DNA from: Pseudoflavonifractor_A sp022772585
Lineage (GTDB): Bacteria > Bacillota > Clostridia > Oscillospirales > Oscillospiraceae
DNA length: 64,000 bases
Direction: 5' to 3'
NCBI RefSeq assembly: GCF_052065415.1
Contig: NZ_JBQHUB010000009.1
Coordinates: 16,523 to 80,522, forward strand
Below the pieces are notes generated by a model, which saw nothing but the letters and a program-made list of their open reading frames with translations, was not told the origin of the DNA and did no database searches. The position numbers and the translations under genes are program-made. Shown one piece after another: positions 52,462 through 60,739 of this stretch (position 1 is its first letter; each line of letters begins with the position of its first letter).

Positions 52462-52704
52462 ATTTGACCACAGAAATACCACAGACGGATTTCCGGTTTG
52501 ACCACTTGACTGGCACCCCCTTCTCGGGAGTGCCCGCCTTTTTTGTTTACAGCGGCCCAGAAGTTGAGGGGCTTTCTTCGGAATCTGGGATATGACAGTG
52601 ACCCGGCCAGTGCCTACGGCCACTTTATGCACCAGACGCTGTTCCTCCAGCACATAGAGGAGGTTCTGAGTTCCAGAGACCTAAAACCGAGCCAAAATAT
52701 TTTG
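52462..52704. other. Island end, no gene seen
   Basis: About 240 bases between the tRNA-Ala terminator and the stop of the last island gene. It includes an inverted repeat around ACTCCCGAGAAGGGGGT on the minus strand. No gene or clear att repeat was found. Confidence 0.4.
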
Positions 52705-53457
52705 TTATCCTTCAAACTTCTCAATCTGGCAGAGCCCCATTTTCCCCCACGGGCCGCTGACCATCTTGCCCAGGGCCGAAGAAATTCGTATGGCGTGCTC
52801 TGCGTTAGCCGCGATCAGGAAGTAATCTCTCACAGTGCCTTTTGGGCAGGTGAGAACGGATACCGGTTTATTTTGAACCCCTTCGATTCCAAGCAATCTT
52901 TCTTTGAACTCCGGGAAAAAGGTCTCCAGTTTTTTCCGGGGACGGTGATTGTAGAGCACCACACTTTGTCCCCGCTTCAAGTAATCGCTCAGTTCTTCGT
53001 CCCACACATACTTGACGCTTTTCGCCGAACCCTTTCCAACACTCTTCACGATAAGACCGTTGTCGGGATCCAGAAAAACAATCTCACAGGGTGCCAATGT
53101 CTCCAAGGCATTGTTGTGCCACTGATATCGGCCAGCAACAGAAATCACTTCGTGATAATACACTGTTTTACCGGGATTCAGAAGAGCTGCTTGTTCCAGC
53201 CGAGCAATGGAGCGGACATCACTTTCCGAGATTTCCCGCAGCGCACCGGCCAGGGGTTCGTCACACACGAAATACTTCGGATTGATTTTGTGCTTTCCAT
53301 CCTCATGGAGAAAGGTGCCGGTATCTCTGTCCCGCTCGCTTTCCGGCGGGTCTGCCTTATACCAGTTGACACCCAAAGAAAACCCCTCCGAAAGAAGTGC
53401 TTTCAAAAGTCCGAATTTCCAAAAATCACCAATGTCGCCCGCATACCGATCCTGCAT
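52705..53457 (-). CDS. Conserved hypothetical protein of the island operon (L-D-P-D-N-G motif)
   Basis: A 250-residue protein, last gene of the five-gene operon. I do not know a name for its family. Visible features are the opening M-Q-D-R-Y-A-G-D-I-G-D-F-W-K-F-G, seen in widespread hypothetical proteins, an acidic region with H-E-D-G-K-H, and V-F-L-D-P-D-N-G-L at residues 128-135, which stands after a hydrophobic strand like motif IV of a Rossmann methyltransferase or a metal site of a nuclease. It has no membrane segment. GAGGGA lies 5 bases before the ATG at 53457, 24 bp after the previous gene. Methyltransferase-like or nuclease-like function is possible but not shown. Confidence 0.7.
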   Translation of the reverse strand: MQDRYAGDIGDFWKFGLLKALLSEGFSLGVNWYKADPPESERDRDTGTFLHEDGKHKINPKYFVCDEPLAGALREISESDVRSIARLEQAALLNPGKTVYYHEVISVAGRYQWHNNALETLAPCEIVFLDPDNGLIVKSVGKGSAKSVKYVWDEELSDYLKRGQSVVLYNHRPRKKLETFFPEFKERLLGIEGVQNKPVSVLTCPKGTVRDYFLIAANAEHAIRISSALGKMVSGPWGKMGLCQIEKFEG

Positions 53458-53481
53458 ACATTCCCTCACTTTTTCAAACGC

Positions 53482-54030
53482 TCATGATAGCTGTTCTTCC
53501 TCCGACAGGCGGAACACCACCATCTCATCTATCGATATTTCACTCAGTTTACAGGGAATCCCGCCCCGAAGATAGGGCTGTAACTGATAAAATGCCATGC
53601 ATTGCTCCAAATGCTCCAGCAGCTTGGCAGAGCGGCGGCGGTATCCATACTGCTTCAGCAGGGTTCGCAGCTTGATGCGCACATAGCCGCAGTCCGAGAA
53701 AAATCGCAAGCGGAATCGCACTTCTTTGAAGTACAAATCCAAATTCGAAAAATCACTGAGAAAGGATTCTTCACTGAGATGAGCACCGCAATCGGCGGCA
53801 TCCCGCTGAATCACAGGAAATTCCCGGTCGATACAGGGTTTCTCCCGAAGGTACAGCGACCAGTACGCCACATCCAGCAGAAAGGTACGCCTGCTTTTCG
53901 CCAAATCCGGCGCAAGAAAGCTCTGTTCCTCTGCCCATATTTTCTCCAAAAGCGCCGACTCCGCCCGGATGCCCAAGTCCCGGAAGCTCAGAAGCGCCGC
54001 CACGTCCAAAGCAGCATAAGGAAGCCCCAT
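53482..54030 (-). CDS. Hypothetical protein of the island operon
   Basis: A 182-residue protein that I do not recognise. It is mostly helical and acidic with leucine-rich stretches (L-L-S-F-R-D-L-G-I-R and L-L-E-H-L-E-Q-C-M), cysteines without CxxC spacing and a C-terminal strand (I-S-I-D-E-M-V-V-F-R-L). Its start codon overlaps the stop of the helicase-HNH gene (TAATG), so it is translated coupled to it, suggesting a partner or regulator of that enzyme. Confidence 0.65.
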   Translation of the reverse strand: MGLPYAALDVAALLSFRDLGIRAESALLEKIWAEEQSFLAPDLAKSRRTFLLDVAYWSLYLREKPCIDREFPVIQRDAADCGAHLSEESFLSDFSNLDLYFKEVRFRLRFFSDCGYVRIKLRTLLKQYGYRRRSAKLLEHLEQCMAFYQLQPYLRGGIPCKLSEISIDEMVVFRLSEEEQLS

Positions 54031-56282
54031 TACTGGTCCCCCTTGCGCCCATTACAGCTGCGGCACAGGATCTGCAGATTTTCCGGCACGCTCTTTCCGC
54101 CTTTGTTCATGGGGAGGATATGATCCACCTGGAAGGGGACCCTGCTGGCCGCTTCCATGCCGCAGCAGGCACAGCGATAGGTTCCCTGCGGCGTTTGGGC
54201 CTTGTCAAAGGCCCCATCTCTCAGTTCTTTTTCTCTCTGGGGATCCAGCTTCCCGATCTCATAGAGGGGGAGATCTTCCAACGCCTTGGTGTCATAAGTA
54301 ATATGCTCGTCATAGAGGCCGGGATGGGCCAGCTTGTTTTTCTCGATCTCCACCTGATGCATAAAGTATAGCTTTCGCCCAAAGAACAGCCGCAGCAGGT
54401 TGTCATCCCCTTGGTTCCAAAGCGATTCCACATACTCCGCCGCTTTCCTCTGGCCCATATCCTCATCCCAAATGTGTTTGGCAATGGCTCCCACATTCAG
54501 GCGGCTGCGGTCAATATGGTCAAAGGTATAGAAGGCAGGGGCTGCCTCATACTGGGCATAGTACTTCAAAATGCGCACCACATCATCTGCTGAATAAGGC
54601 GGGATCATCTCGCCGCAGAAATAGGTATTCCGGCACTGGCGCTCCATCTGCCTCAGGACATCCTTGGGCAGATACTCCTCTGTCGCACCAAAACTGGAAA
54701 AGAGAGCGGGCAAATTCTCCATCATCTGGCGGTAGGCCTCTGCCGTGCTGTCATAGACCATGACCTGACAGGAGAGGTCCATGCCGTTTTCCTCCAGATA
54801 GGAAAAGGCATACATCCCCACGGGGATCCGCTGGGTAAAAGGCACCTTCTCCAAGGCAGTGGTATCGATGGAGTTATCCAGCATGGTAGCAAATTCTTCA
54901 ATTTTGGAGAGGGAAATCATGCGGATCTCCCGCTGAATGCGGTCTGCCATATCGTCCGAGAACTCGTTATTCCCTTCAAACAGGCTCTCGGGATTGACCC
55001 AGGCGATATGCTCATCCCAGTCGTCCACAAAGGACACAATGTAGGCGGTATCCGTTCCTCCCGCAGCGGGTCCGCGCAGTGCGCGTCCCACCATCTGGGT
55101 CATCAGAATGGTGGAAACGGTGGGACGGGCAAGAAAGACTGTACCGGTTTTCGGCAGGTCGACACCCTCCGTCAGGATATTGACATTGATGAGAACCTGG
55201 AGTTTTCCATCCCGATATGCTTGCAGCTTCCGCTCATTGTCCTCCCGGCTTACAGTCACGCCGGTAACCGCATCCCGGATAGAGGAAACCACATAGTCCG
55301 AAGCAATCCCCTCTTTTCGGAGCAATGCATTCAGTGCGATCGCATGGTCTACATTTACCGCAAAAACAATGGTCTGGCCATATTTCTTCTGTCCTTCCCG
55401 GTAAGTATCCACAATCAGTCGATTACGGAGCGCACTGTCGGCGATCTGCCGGGCCACATCCTCCGGAAGCGTATCCAGATGCTGAATGCTCTCCCAGGCC
55501 TCCAGCCCCAATTCCTGACCATACTTCTCCTCTGTCTGGTAGCTCTCAAACACCGGCTTGGCCAGGATTCTGCGGCTGATCAGATCCTTCAGACTGATTT
55601 GATAGGTGATGCCCACATCGTTGTGCACCACCACATTGTTCTTCATCCCGTCCGTGTAGATTTTACCCAGCAGTCCCTGCTCCTCCTCCGCTGTGCGGAA
55701 AGGCGTGGCAGTCAGACCGATGAGCTTCACATAGGGCACCCTGGACCGGACATAGTCGATCACCCGCCGGTAGGTCTTTGCCGTGGAGTGGTGGGCCTCA
55801 TCTACCACCAGGAAAAGTTCTTCCTCCCCGGCAAGCCACTCGTCCAGAGCGGACAGATTGCGGCCAATGCTGTCCTTGCTGACAATGAGCAGGTCGTCAT
55901 CCGGGCAGATGTCAACGGTTCTGCCGTGACTGCCGGAACCGGAGATGATCCGGTAGCGGAAGCCGGAGATATGGGGAATCACCTCGGTATATGCGTACTT
56001 CTGAAAGGCCTCCGCCGCCTGGTCCAGCAGCATTTGCCGGTGGGCCATCCACAGAATTTTTTTATGCCGGTCAACGGCGTTGTGCAGCAGCCACAGCGCT
56101 GCGGTATAGGTCTTTCCTCCTCCGGTGGGCAGTACCACCAATGTGCTGAACGCCGCATTGGTATTGATTTGATCCATACACTCCATGGCCTTTTTCTGAT
56201 GCTCATAGGGTACGCGGTCATTGACGCCGCTGCGGGGCGCGATCCGCCCACTGGATGTGATCTCTTTTCTCTCTCCTATCAT
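54030..56282 (-). CDS. SF2 DEAD/DEAH helicase fused to a C-terminal HNH nuclease
   Basis: A 750-residue protein. Helicase motifs in order: Q-K-K-A-M near 30, Walker A L-P-T-G-G-G-K-T (51-58), V-V-D-E-A-H-H (159-165), L-T-A-T-P-F (190-195), L-I-N-V-N-I-L-T-E-G-V-D (about 365), and Q-M-V-G-R-A-L-R-G near 405. The N-terminal 450 residues resemble the ResIII helicases of restriction systems. The last 50 residues are an HNH endonuclease with two zinc cysteine pairs (C-A-C-C and C-R-S-C) around Q-V-D-H-I-L-P-M-N-K-G-G and N-L-Q. It likely moves on DNA and cleaves it. It follows the GIY-YIG gene by 24 bp. Confidence 0.9.
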   Translation of the reverse strand: MIGERKEITSSGRIAPRSGVNDRVPYEHQKKAMECMDQINTNAAFSTLVVLPTGGGKTYTAALWLLHNAVDRHKKILWMAHRQMLLDQAAEAFQKYAYTEVIPHISGFRYRIISGSGSHGRTVDICPDDDLLIVSKDSIGRNLSALDEWLAGEEELFLVVDEAHHSTAKTYRRVIDYVRSRVPYVKLIGLTATPFRTAEEEQGLLGKIYTDGMKNNVVVHNDVGITYQISLKDLISRRILAKPVFESYQTEEKYGQELGLEAWESIQHLDTLPEDVARQIADSALRNRLIVDTYREGQKKYGQTIVFAVNVDHAIALNALLRKEGIASDYVVSSIRDAVTGVTVSREDNERKLQAYRDGKLQVLINVNILTEGVDLPKTGTVFLARPTVSTILMTQMVGRALRGPAAGGTDTAYIVSFVDDWDEHIAWVNPESLFEGNNEFSDDMADRIQREIRMISLSKIEEFATMLDNSIDTTALEKVPFTQRIPVGMYAFSYLEENGMDLSCQVMVYDSTAEAYRQMMENLPALFSSFGATEEYLPKDVLRQMERQCRNTYFCGEMIPPYSADDVVRILKYYAQYEAAPAFYTFDHIDRSRLNVGAIAKHIWDEDMGQRKAAEYVESLWNQGDDNLLRLFFGRKLYFMHQVEIEKNKLAHPGLYDEHITYDTKALEDLPLYEIGKLDPQREKELRDGAFDKAQTPQGTYRCACCGMEAASRVPFQVDHILPMNKGGKSVPENLQILCRSCNGRKGDQ

Positions 56283-56306
56283 AAAGATTCCTTCTCTCTA
56301 TTTTAT

Positions 56307-57683
56307 TCAGAAAGAGCGGCCCGCCAACTGGTAGCAGATCTGAATGGTGGAACTTTTCCCGCTGGGGGTGGTATGCACCACCACGTCTCCGGGGCTCATA
56401 GCCTGATACATGGCGCTGCATACGGAGGGCATCTTGTTCTGCAAGTCCATGGCTTTATGGATCTCACCGGAAATCAGCGTACAGCTGCTCTCGCCATTCT
56501 CCTGATACTGAGCAAGCGTTTGGAGAATATATCGAAGGATCTCCGCTGTCCCCACCTTCTGCCTTGCCTGCGCGGCTTGATTTTCCTTGGAGGCTTTGGA
56601 CGTTGGGACAACGGCATAGCTTATGTGGGAGGGACCGGCCAATCTGCACTCCAGCGTCTCCAGTTCCTCATCCGTCAAAGGGACTCCATCCAGCCCCTGC
56701 TTCAGCCACATGCCGCTCTCCCGAATCTCTTTCTCCGGACTGAATCGGCCCAGCCAGGAGTTGCTGGCCTGAAAATCTTCCGTTTGGTGAAGCGAGGCAA
56801 TGATCCCCTCCTCCAGACGCAGCCGCTGCTCCTGCGTTTCCACTTCAAAGGCAGAAAACGTCATGTGCGTCCTGAGGTACCGGCTGACCGCCTGCTCCAC
56901 CTCTCGTTCCCGATGCAGATCCTCCATTCCTTTATAAGGAGGCCGGGAAGTATCCAGTGACCATGTTGCGAGATAGGGATCGCCGGTTTGATGCAGCAAG
57001 GCCTTCCCTATGTTTTTTCGAAAAATACTTCCGTTGTGGTTTTCCCGCACGAAGTGGTCTCTTAGCCTCTGCCGCAGGCGATCGGGGGATGTATGGGTAC
57101 CCACCCGCACAATGCGGGGCATCCCACGGTAAGTCTCTCCCTCCTCAAAGACCAGATAAATCCCATTCCGGAAGGGCACCTCATCAATCTCCTCCCAAGT
57201 ATATCTTGGGAGCGTGGCCAGCAGTTGGTGTAGGCGGAGACAGTGGGATGCGGAATCGATGCACAGACTTTTGCCTGTCATCTGCCGCTGCAAAAAAGCG
57301 ATTCTTGACCCAATGGGGAGATTGCCCAGAGGAAGGATTGCATGCGGCAAATGGGGCAGAAGGTGCTGATAATAGCGGCGCCCAGCCAGGATAAGGAAGG
57401 TATTGTGCTCCAGATTAAACCGCTCCCCCATCTGAGCAAGTACATAGTTGGCCCAGTCTCTCTGCCTGTGCTCCGGAAGGTCGGCGAGAGTCAGGTCATA
57501 GGGTGCAATCACATCCGTCTCTTCCACCAGTCCGTATTTTGCCGACAGGATATAGACTTTGTCCGCGTTCCGCTTGGCGTATTGGTAAGAAAGCGAAAAC
57601 AGCTGACTGGGCGCATACAGTTCCCGGGCAGAGCATGGGTGGTCCGCCTTTAATTTACTGCAGGAAATCAGCGCAATCCTCAT
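56307..57683 (-). CDS. DUF6884 / GIY-YIG nuclease-like / winged-helix protein
   Basis: A 458-residue three-part protein. Residues 1-140 are DUF6884-like (R-I-A-L-I-S-C-S-K-L-K, A-R-E-L-Y-A-P-S, L-S-A-K-Y-G-L-V). Residues 170-300 look like a GIY-YIG nuclease: N-G-I-Y-L-V-F-E (GIY 174-176), R-I-V-R-V-G-T-H (YIG equivalent), R-L-R-D-H-F with the arginine, and a glutamate near 291. The last 110 residues, with S-G-E-I-H-K-A-M and M-P-S-V-C-S-A-M and Y-Q-A-M-S-P-G-D, resemble a winged helix for DNA binding. It begins 33 bp after the PD-(D/E)XK-like gene. The role would be DNA recognition and cleavage; the DUF6884 part is of unknown function. Confidence 0.8.
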   Translation of the reverse strand: MRIALISCSKLKADHPCSARELYAPSQLFSLSYQYAKRNADKVYILSAKYGLVEETDVIAPYDLTLADLPEHRQRDWANYVLAQMGERFNLEHNTFLILAGRRYYQHLLPHLPHAILPLGNLPIGSRIAFLQRQMTGKSLCIDSASHCLRLHQLLATLPRYTWEEIDEVPFRNGIYLVFEEGETYRGMPRIVRVGTHTSPDRLRQRLRDHFVRENHNGSIFRKNIGKALLHQTGDPYLATWSLDTSRPPYKGMEDLHREREVEQAVSRYLRTHMTFSAFEVETQEQRLRLEEGIIASLHQTEDFQASNSWLGRFSPEKEIRESGMWLKQGLDGVPLTDEELETLECRLAGPSHISYAVVPTSKASKENQAAQARQKVGTAEILRYILQTLAQYQENGESSCTLISGEIHKAMDLQNKMPSVCSAMYQAMSPGDVVVHTTPSGKSSTIQICYQLAGRSF

Positions 57684-57716
57684 GGGGTTGATTCCTCCCA
57701 GTTCATTTTCTCTGAA

Positions 57717-58205
57717 TCAATTTCTCCGAGCACTATGATCCTGTGCCGCAAAATACCCTTCCAATCGATATGGCTCCAACAGCGGCAGGTTCTTTTTTGA
57801 GAGGTTCAGGCCCCACTCCGGCTTGCTGTGCTGCCCCGGTTTGTCATAGTTCCGGTCAACAAACAGCCCATTGGGGGCTTTCCAAACCTGAGCAGGGATC
57901 ACATAACACGCCGGCAGAGCACCGTCCTCAAACAGCAGCAGACACACCAGCCGCCGGGGCGAGAGCACCATCTTGTCCTTCCGGATATAGACGTAGTCCA
58001 GGTTCCGAACAGCCTTTACCTGAATCTCATAATACTGATCATCTGCCGGGTTCCTTGCCACAAAGTCAACACCATGATCATCCACCTCGGAGGTGTAGAC
58101 ATCATATCCGTAGGATACAAACTCCATTTTTGCGTAGTACTCAGCATATCGGCCCAATTGCAAATGCGAGAGTTTGGACCAGGCGGTATTTGGCATCTTC
58201 TCCAT
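57717..58205 (-). CDS. PD-(D/E)XK-type nuclease-like protein, first gene of the island operon
   Basis: A 162-residue protein. L-G-R-Y-A-E-Y-Y-A-K-M-E-F near residue 18 is the usual first helix, G-V-D-F-V-A-R supplies D47, and Y-Y-E-I-Q-V-K-A-V supplies E60, Q62 and K64, the (D)-(E/Q)xK core of restriction-type nucleases (DUF4365 and relatives). The rest is a short strand-rich C-terminus. The ATG at 58205 has AAAGAGG upstream. It is 40 bases behind a good promoter and begins the operon. Nuclease function is inferred from the motif. Confidence 0.72.
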   Translation of the reverse strand: MEKMPNTAWSKLSHLQLGRYAEYYAKMEFVSYGYDVYTSEVDDHGVDFVARNPADDQYYEIQVKAVRNLDYVYIRKDKMVLSPRRLVCLLLFEDGALPACYVIPAQVWKAPNGLFVDRNYDKPGQHSKPEWGLNLSKKNLPLLEPYRLEGYFAAQDHSARRN

Positions 58206-58250
58206 TGCCTCTTTTCTCTGGGAATTTCGTCGAACTTTCCTATCGCATCC

Positions 58251-58279
58251 AGTATACCGTCCCTTCCTATATTCGGCAA
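58251..58279 (-). promoter_or_regulatory. Promoter of the island nuclease/helicase operon
   Basis: On the minus strand TTGCCG (58279-58274) and TATACT (58256-58251) with 17 bases between, giving a leader of about 40 bases. Confidence 0.6.
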
Positions 58280-58341
58280 GTAGCAACATTTTCGTTCAGA
58301 GAAAATATATATCCAGCTATGGAAATGATCCATCACAAATT

Positions 58342-58376
58342 GGGAGGGCTGCGCTTGTTTCAGGCGCAGCCCTCCC
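58342..58376. terminator. Strong hairpin at the 3-prime end of the recombinase gene
   Basis: GGGAGGGCTGCGC pairs perfectly with GCGCAGCCCTCCC across nine bases. It separates the recombinase from the island operon promoter. The T-run is weak on the minus strand. Confidence 0.7.
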
Positions 58377-58390
58377 GGTTTTCTTTCATA

Positions 58391-59650
58391 TTATCCCTGC
58401 CTTTGGAACTCCGCCCGAATCTCGTCATAGTACCGATGCACCGTGGAGCGATCCATCTGTAATTCTCTGGCGATCAAGGACTTGCTGGATACGCCGGGGT
58501 GCTCTCGCAGGTAGGCGGCGATGGCCTTCTTTTTGGGACTCACCCCGTCGGGATATTCCGTACTTGCGCCGGAGCGGAGAGCTGCGATCTCCGCTTTCAT
58601 CTCCAGGATCAGCACCCTCAACTTCTCCTCGCACTCCTCACGGGTCTTGGCATAGACATTTCGGGAGTGTTTTTTGCCGTCCGGCCACACCGGGGAATAG
58701 CGGCCCTCCCAGAGGTGTTCTCGCAGTTGGCTGACGCACCCGGTTCCCGGCCTGCGGCGGGGCGGCTGAACCGGCTCAAAGTCCTGCTTTGGGGGTTCGT
58801 CTGTCTGTTCCGGCATGAGCTCCACTTCCGCCTTGGCGATGCCCTGATCGATGCTCAGCGCCGCCTTGCGGCGCATCTCGTCGGTGATATGGGTATAGGT
58901 GTTCAGCGTGGTCGCCGAGGAAACATGGCCGATGATGGTGGAGAGCGTCTTTACATCCATTCCGTTCTCCAGGGACAGGGTGGCAAATGTATGGCGTAAA
59001 TCATGAAATCTTACACGCTTACACCCTGCACGCTCCAAAATCACTTGGAGTCTCTTTCGGACATAGCCGGGGTCGATGGGTTGCTCCGGCTTGATTCGTG
59101 AGGGAAACATCAATTCAGAGAACACACCCTTTTTGTACTCAGCCAGCAGCTCCACCATGGCGGGCGGCAGGATGATGGTGCGGTTGGCCGCTTTGGTTTT
59201 GGGCTCATTGAGGATCAGCTTTCCACTTACGGGATAGATCTGCTTGTCGATACGCAGTTTTCCAGTGGCGAAGTCCAGGTCGTCCCATCGGAGGGCCAGC
59301 AGCTCACCCCGACGCATCCCGGTGGTCAGTTCCAGCAGGAAGAGTTCATACATTCCCTCCGCCTTGGCCTGGATGAGAAAGCGCTGGATCTCCTCCTGGG
59401 TCAGAATTTTCATCTCCTTACCCTTCATCGGTGGGAGTTTACAGCCCACCGCCGGGTTGGTGTGGATCAGTTTCTCCTCCACCGCCTTGTCCAGGGCCAT
59501 CTGGCAGACGGCGTGGCAGCTGCGCACCGAGCGGTCCGCCATGCCGGGGCCTCGTCGCTCCACATTGGCCTTCCGCCCGCTCTCCTTCATGCGTCGGAAG
59601 AACTGCTGGAGCTCCGCCTGGGTCAGTTGGTTCAGTGGGATGTCTCCCAA
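58391..59650 (-). CDS. Tyrosine recombinase/integrase, N-terminally truncated, with an unusual C-terminal extension
   Basis: The catalytic domain is complete: arginine in T-G-M-R-R-G-E-L-L-A-L-R-W, H-D-L-R-H-T-F-A-T-L-S, I-I-G-H and the nucleophile in T-T-L-N-T-Y-T-H. In front only about 60 residues of the core-binding domain remain; the frame can be extended to H-I-Y-N-H-L-I-P-G-L-G-D and then hits a stop at about 59692, so the arm-binding N-terminus is missing. After the catalytic part come 130 residues: a piece W-E-G-R-Y-S-P-V-W-P-D-G-K-K that resembles an arm-type (AP2-like) DNA-binding module, a coiled-coil part, and a final helix-turn-helix (S-S-K-S-L-I-A-R-E-L-Q-M-D-R-S-T-V). Activity is doubtful. 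It probably brought in the island. Confidence 0.78.
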   Translation of the reverse strand: MGDIPLNQLTQAELQQFFRRMKESGRKANVERRGPGMADRSVRSCHAVCQMALDKAVEEKLIHTNPAVGCKLPPMKGKEMKILTQEEIQRFLIQAKAEGMYELFLLELTTGMRRGELLALRWDDLDFATGKLRIDKQIYPVSGKLILNEPKTKAANRTIILPPAMVELLAEYKKGVFSELMFPSRIKPEQPIDPGYVRKRLQVILERAGCKRVRFHDLRHTFATLSLENGMDVKTLSTIIGHVSSATTLNTYTHITDEMRRKAALSIDQGIAKAEVELMPEQTDEPPKQDFEPVQPPRRRPGTGCVSQLREHLWEGRYSPVWPDGKKHSRNVYAKTREECEEKLRVLILEMKAEIAALRSGASTEYPDGVSPKKKAIAAYLREHPGVSSKSLIARELQMDRSTVHRYYDEIRAEFQRQG

Positions 59651-59692
59651 ACCCGGGATCAGATGATTGTAGATGTGCTGGGCTATGATTTA

Positions 59693-59860
59693 GTCTGGCA
59701 GAAGCGCCGGGAGGTGAGGTAATATCGCAGGACCTGCTTACGGCTATATCCGTGTATCAAGCAAAGATCAGAACGAGGACAGGCAGCTTGTGGCTATGCG
59801 GAATAAAGTATATCGATAGCTAATATGACCCGCTTTTGTCTCAAGATAGCATAAAATAAT
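59693..59860. other. Island border region without a gene
   Basis: About 170 bases, AT-rich at the right end, with stops in all frames. It should contain the missing 5-prime end of the recombinase but does not encode it. No tRNA or duplication of the tRNA-Ala core was found. Confidence 0.4.
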
Positions 59861-59861
59861 T

Positions 59862-59936
59862 AACGATAAACATTAAAAATCTCTTGACAAAGCATATGTA
59901 TCGGTATATACTGCAAACATAACGATAAACGTTAAA
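59862..59936 (+). promoter_or_regulatory. Pair of identical-type operator boxes around the DUF2975 promoter
   Basis: AACGATAAACATTAAA at 59862-59877 and AACGATAAACGTTAAA at 59921-59936 differ at one base. One lies just upstream of the -35 box, the other just downstream of the -10 box. This is the arrangement of an autorepressed operon; the HTH protein encoded second in the operon is the natural candidate to bind them. Confidence 0.6.
59884..59912 (+). promoter_or_regulatory. Promoter of the DUF2975/HTH operon
   Basis: TTGACA at 59884-59889 and TATACT at 59907-59912 with 17 bases between. Confidence 0.8.
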
Positions 59937-59966
59937 TAATTTATGTTTTGCGTAGGAGACGTTCTT

Positions 59967-60728
59967 ATGAATTCTAAAACTCTTTCAAACTTCCACAAGT
60001 TCGGCAAAGTGGGCAAGATTGCAATGACAGTCTTAATGGTCATAGCAATCTTAGCGGCTGCAGCGAGCTGTGTAGCTACAATTTTTGTGTCTACGCTTCC
60101 AAAGAATGCGCTAACAGTTCGCGTTACCAATCATGCCGAATTCAGGATCAACGAAAAGAATTTCGATTCCCTGTGGGACATTCTTGCAGATGGTTTTTCT
60201 TGTGCGGGGGACGTAAGCCCCGAGGCAATGCTGAGCGGTGGAAATAATAAGATTATTCCTCCTGAAGATCAGGATTTCAATATGGAACTCTCATTTTTCA
60301 ACCAGTCATTTTCTTCCGCCAAAATTCATTCCGAAGAAAACACAAAAGTGATCGAAGCCACGTCATCGCCTGCTGAGTACCGTTCGGCGAATTTGGTGTC
60401 AGTCCTTATCTTCGCGACTTTGTTTGCTGCTTCTGCTGCCGCAGCTCTGTTTATGCTGAAAAGACTGTTTGCGGTGCTTGCAAAGTGTGAATCTCCGTTC
60501 TGCGAAGAACTTGTGACAAAGATGAGAGCATTCGGTTTTTCTCTTCTTCCCGTTGCGCTGTTTGCCACCATTGGTGAAACGCTGTCTACCGCGTTCCTGT
60601 CTGCCGGAAGAGACACCGGGATCAGCATTCAGTGGGGCGTCTTAATTGCTTTCGCCGTAACAATGTGTTTGGTGACTGTATTCAAATACGGGGTTCAGCT
60701 CCAAAAAGAATCGGATGAAACGCTGTAA
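59967..60728 (+). CDS. DUF2975-type membrane protein
   Basis: A 253-residue protein with four membrane segments: residues 20-45, then a large outside domain of about 100 residues, then 143-165, 185-210 and 222-242. This layout and the following YozG-like regulator gene are typical of DUF2975 pairs in Firmicutes. Function unknown. The ATG at 59967 has AGGAG 8 bases upstream; an earlier ATG at 59943 lacks a site. Codon use is AT-richer than the core. Confidence 0.78.
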   Translation: MNSKTLSNFHKFGKVGKIAMTVLMVIAILAAAASCVATIFVSTLPKNALTVRVTNHAEFRINEKNFDSLWDILADGFSCAGDVSPEAMLSGGNNKIIPPEDQDFNMELSFFNQSFSSAKIHSEENTKVIEATSSPAEYRSANLVSVLIFATLFAASAAAALFMLKRLFAVLAKCESPFCEELVTKMRAFGFSLLPVALFATIGETLSTAFLSAGRDTGISIQWGVLIAFAVTMCLVTVFKYGVQLQKESDETL

Positions 60729-60739
60729 GGGGGCGGACA

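Noticed and set aside
55008..56960. A 650-codon plus-strand frame opposite the helicase-HNH and GIY-YIG genes
   Set aside because: Antisense shadow; the minus strand carries all helicase and nuclease motifs.
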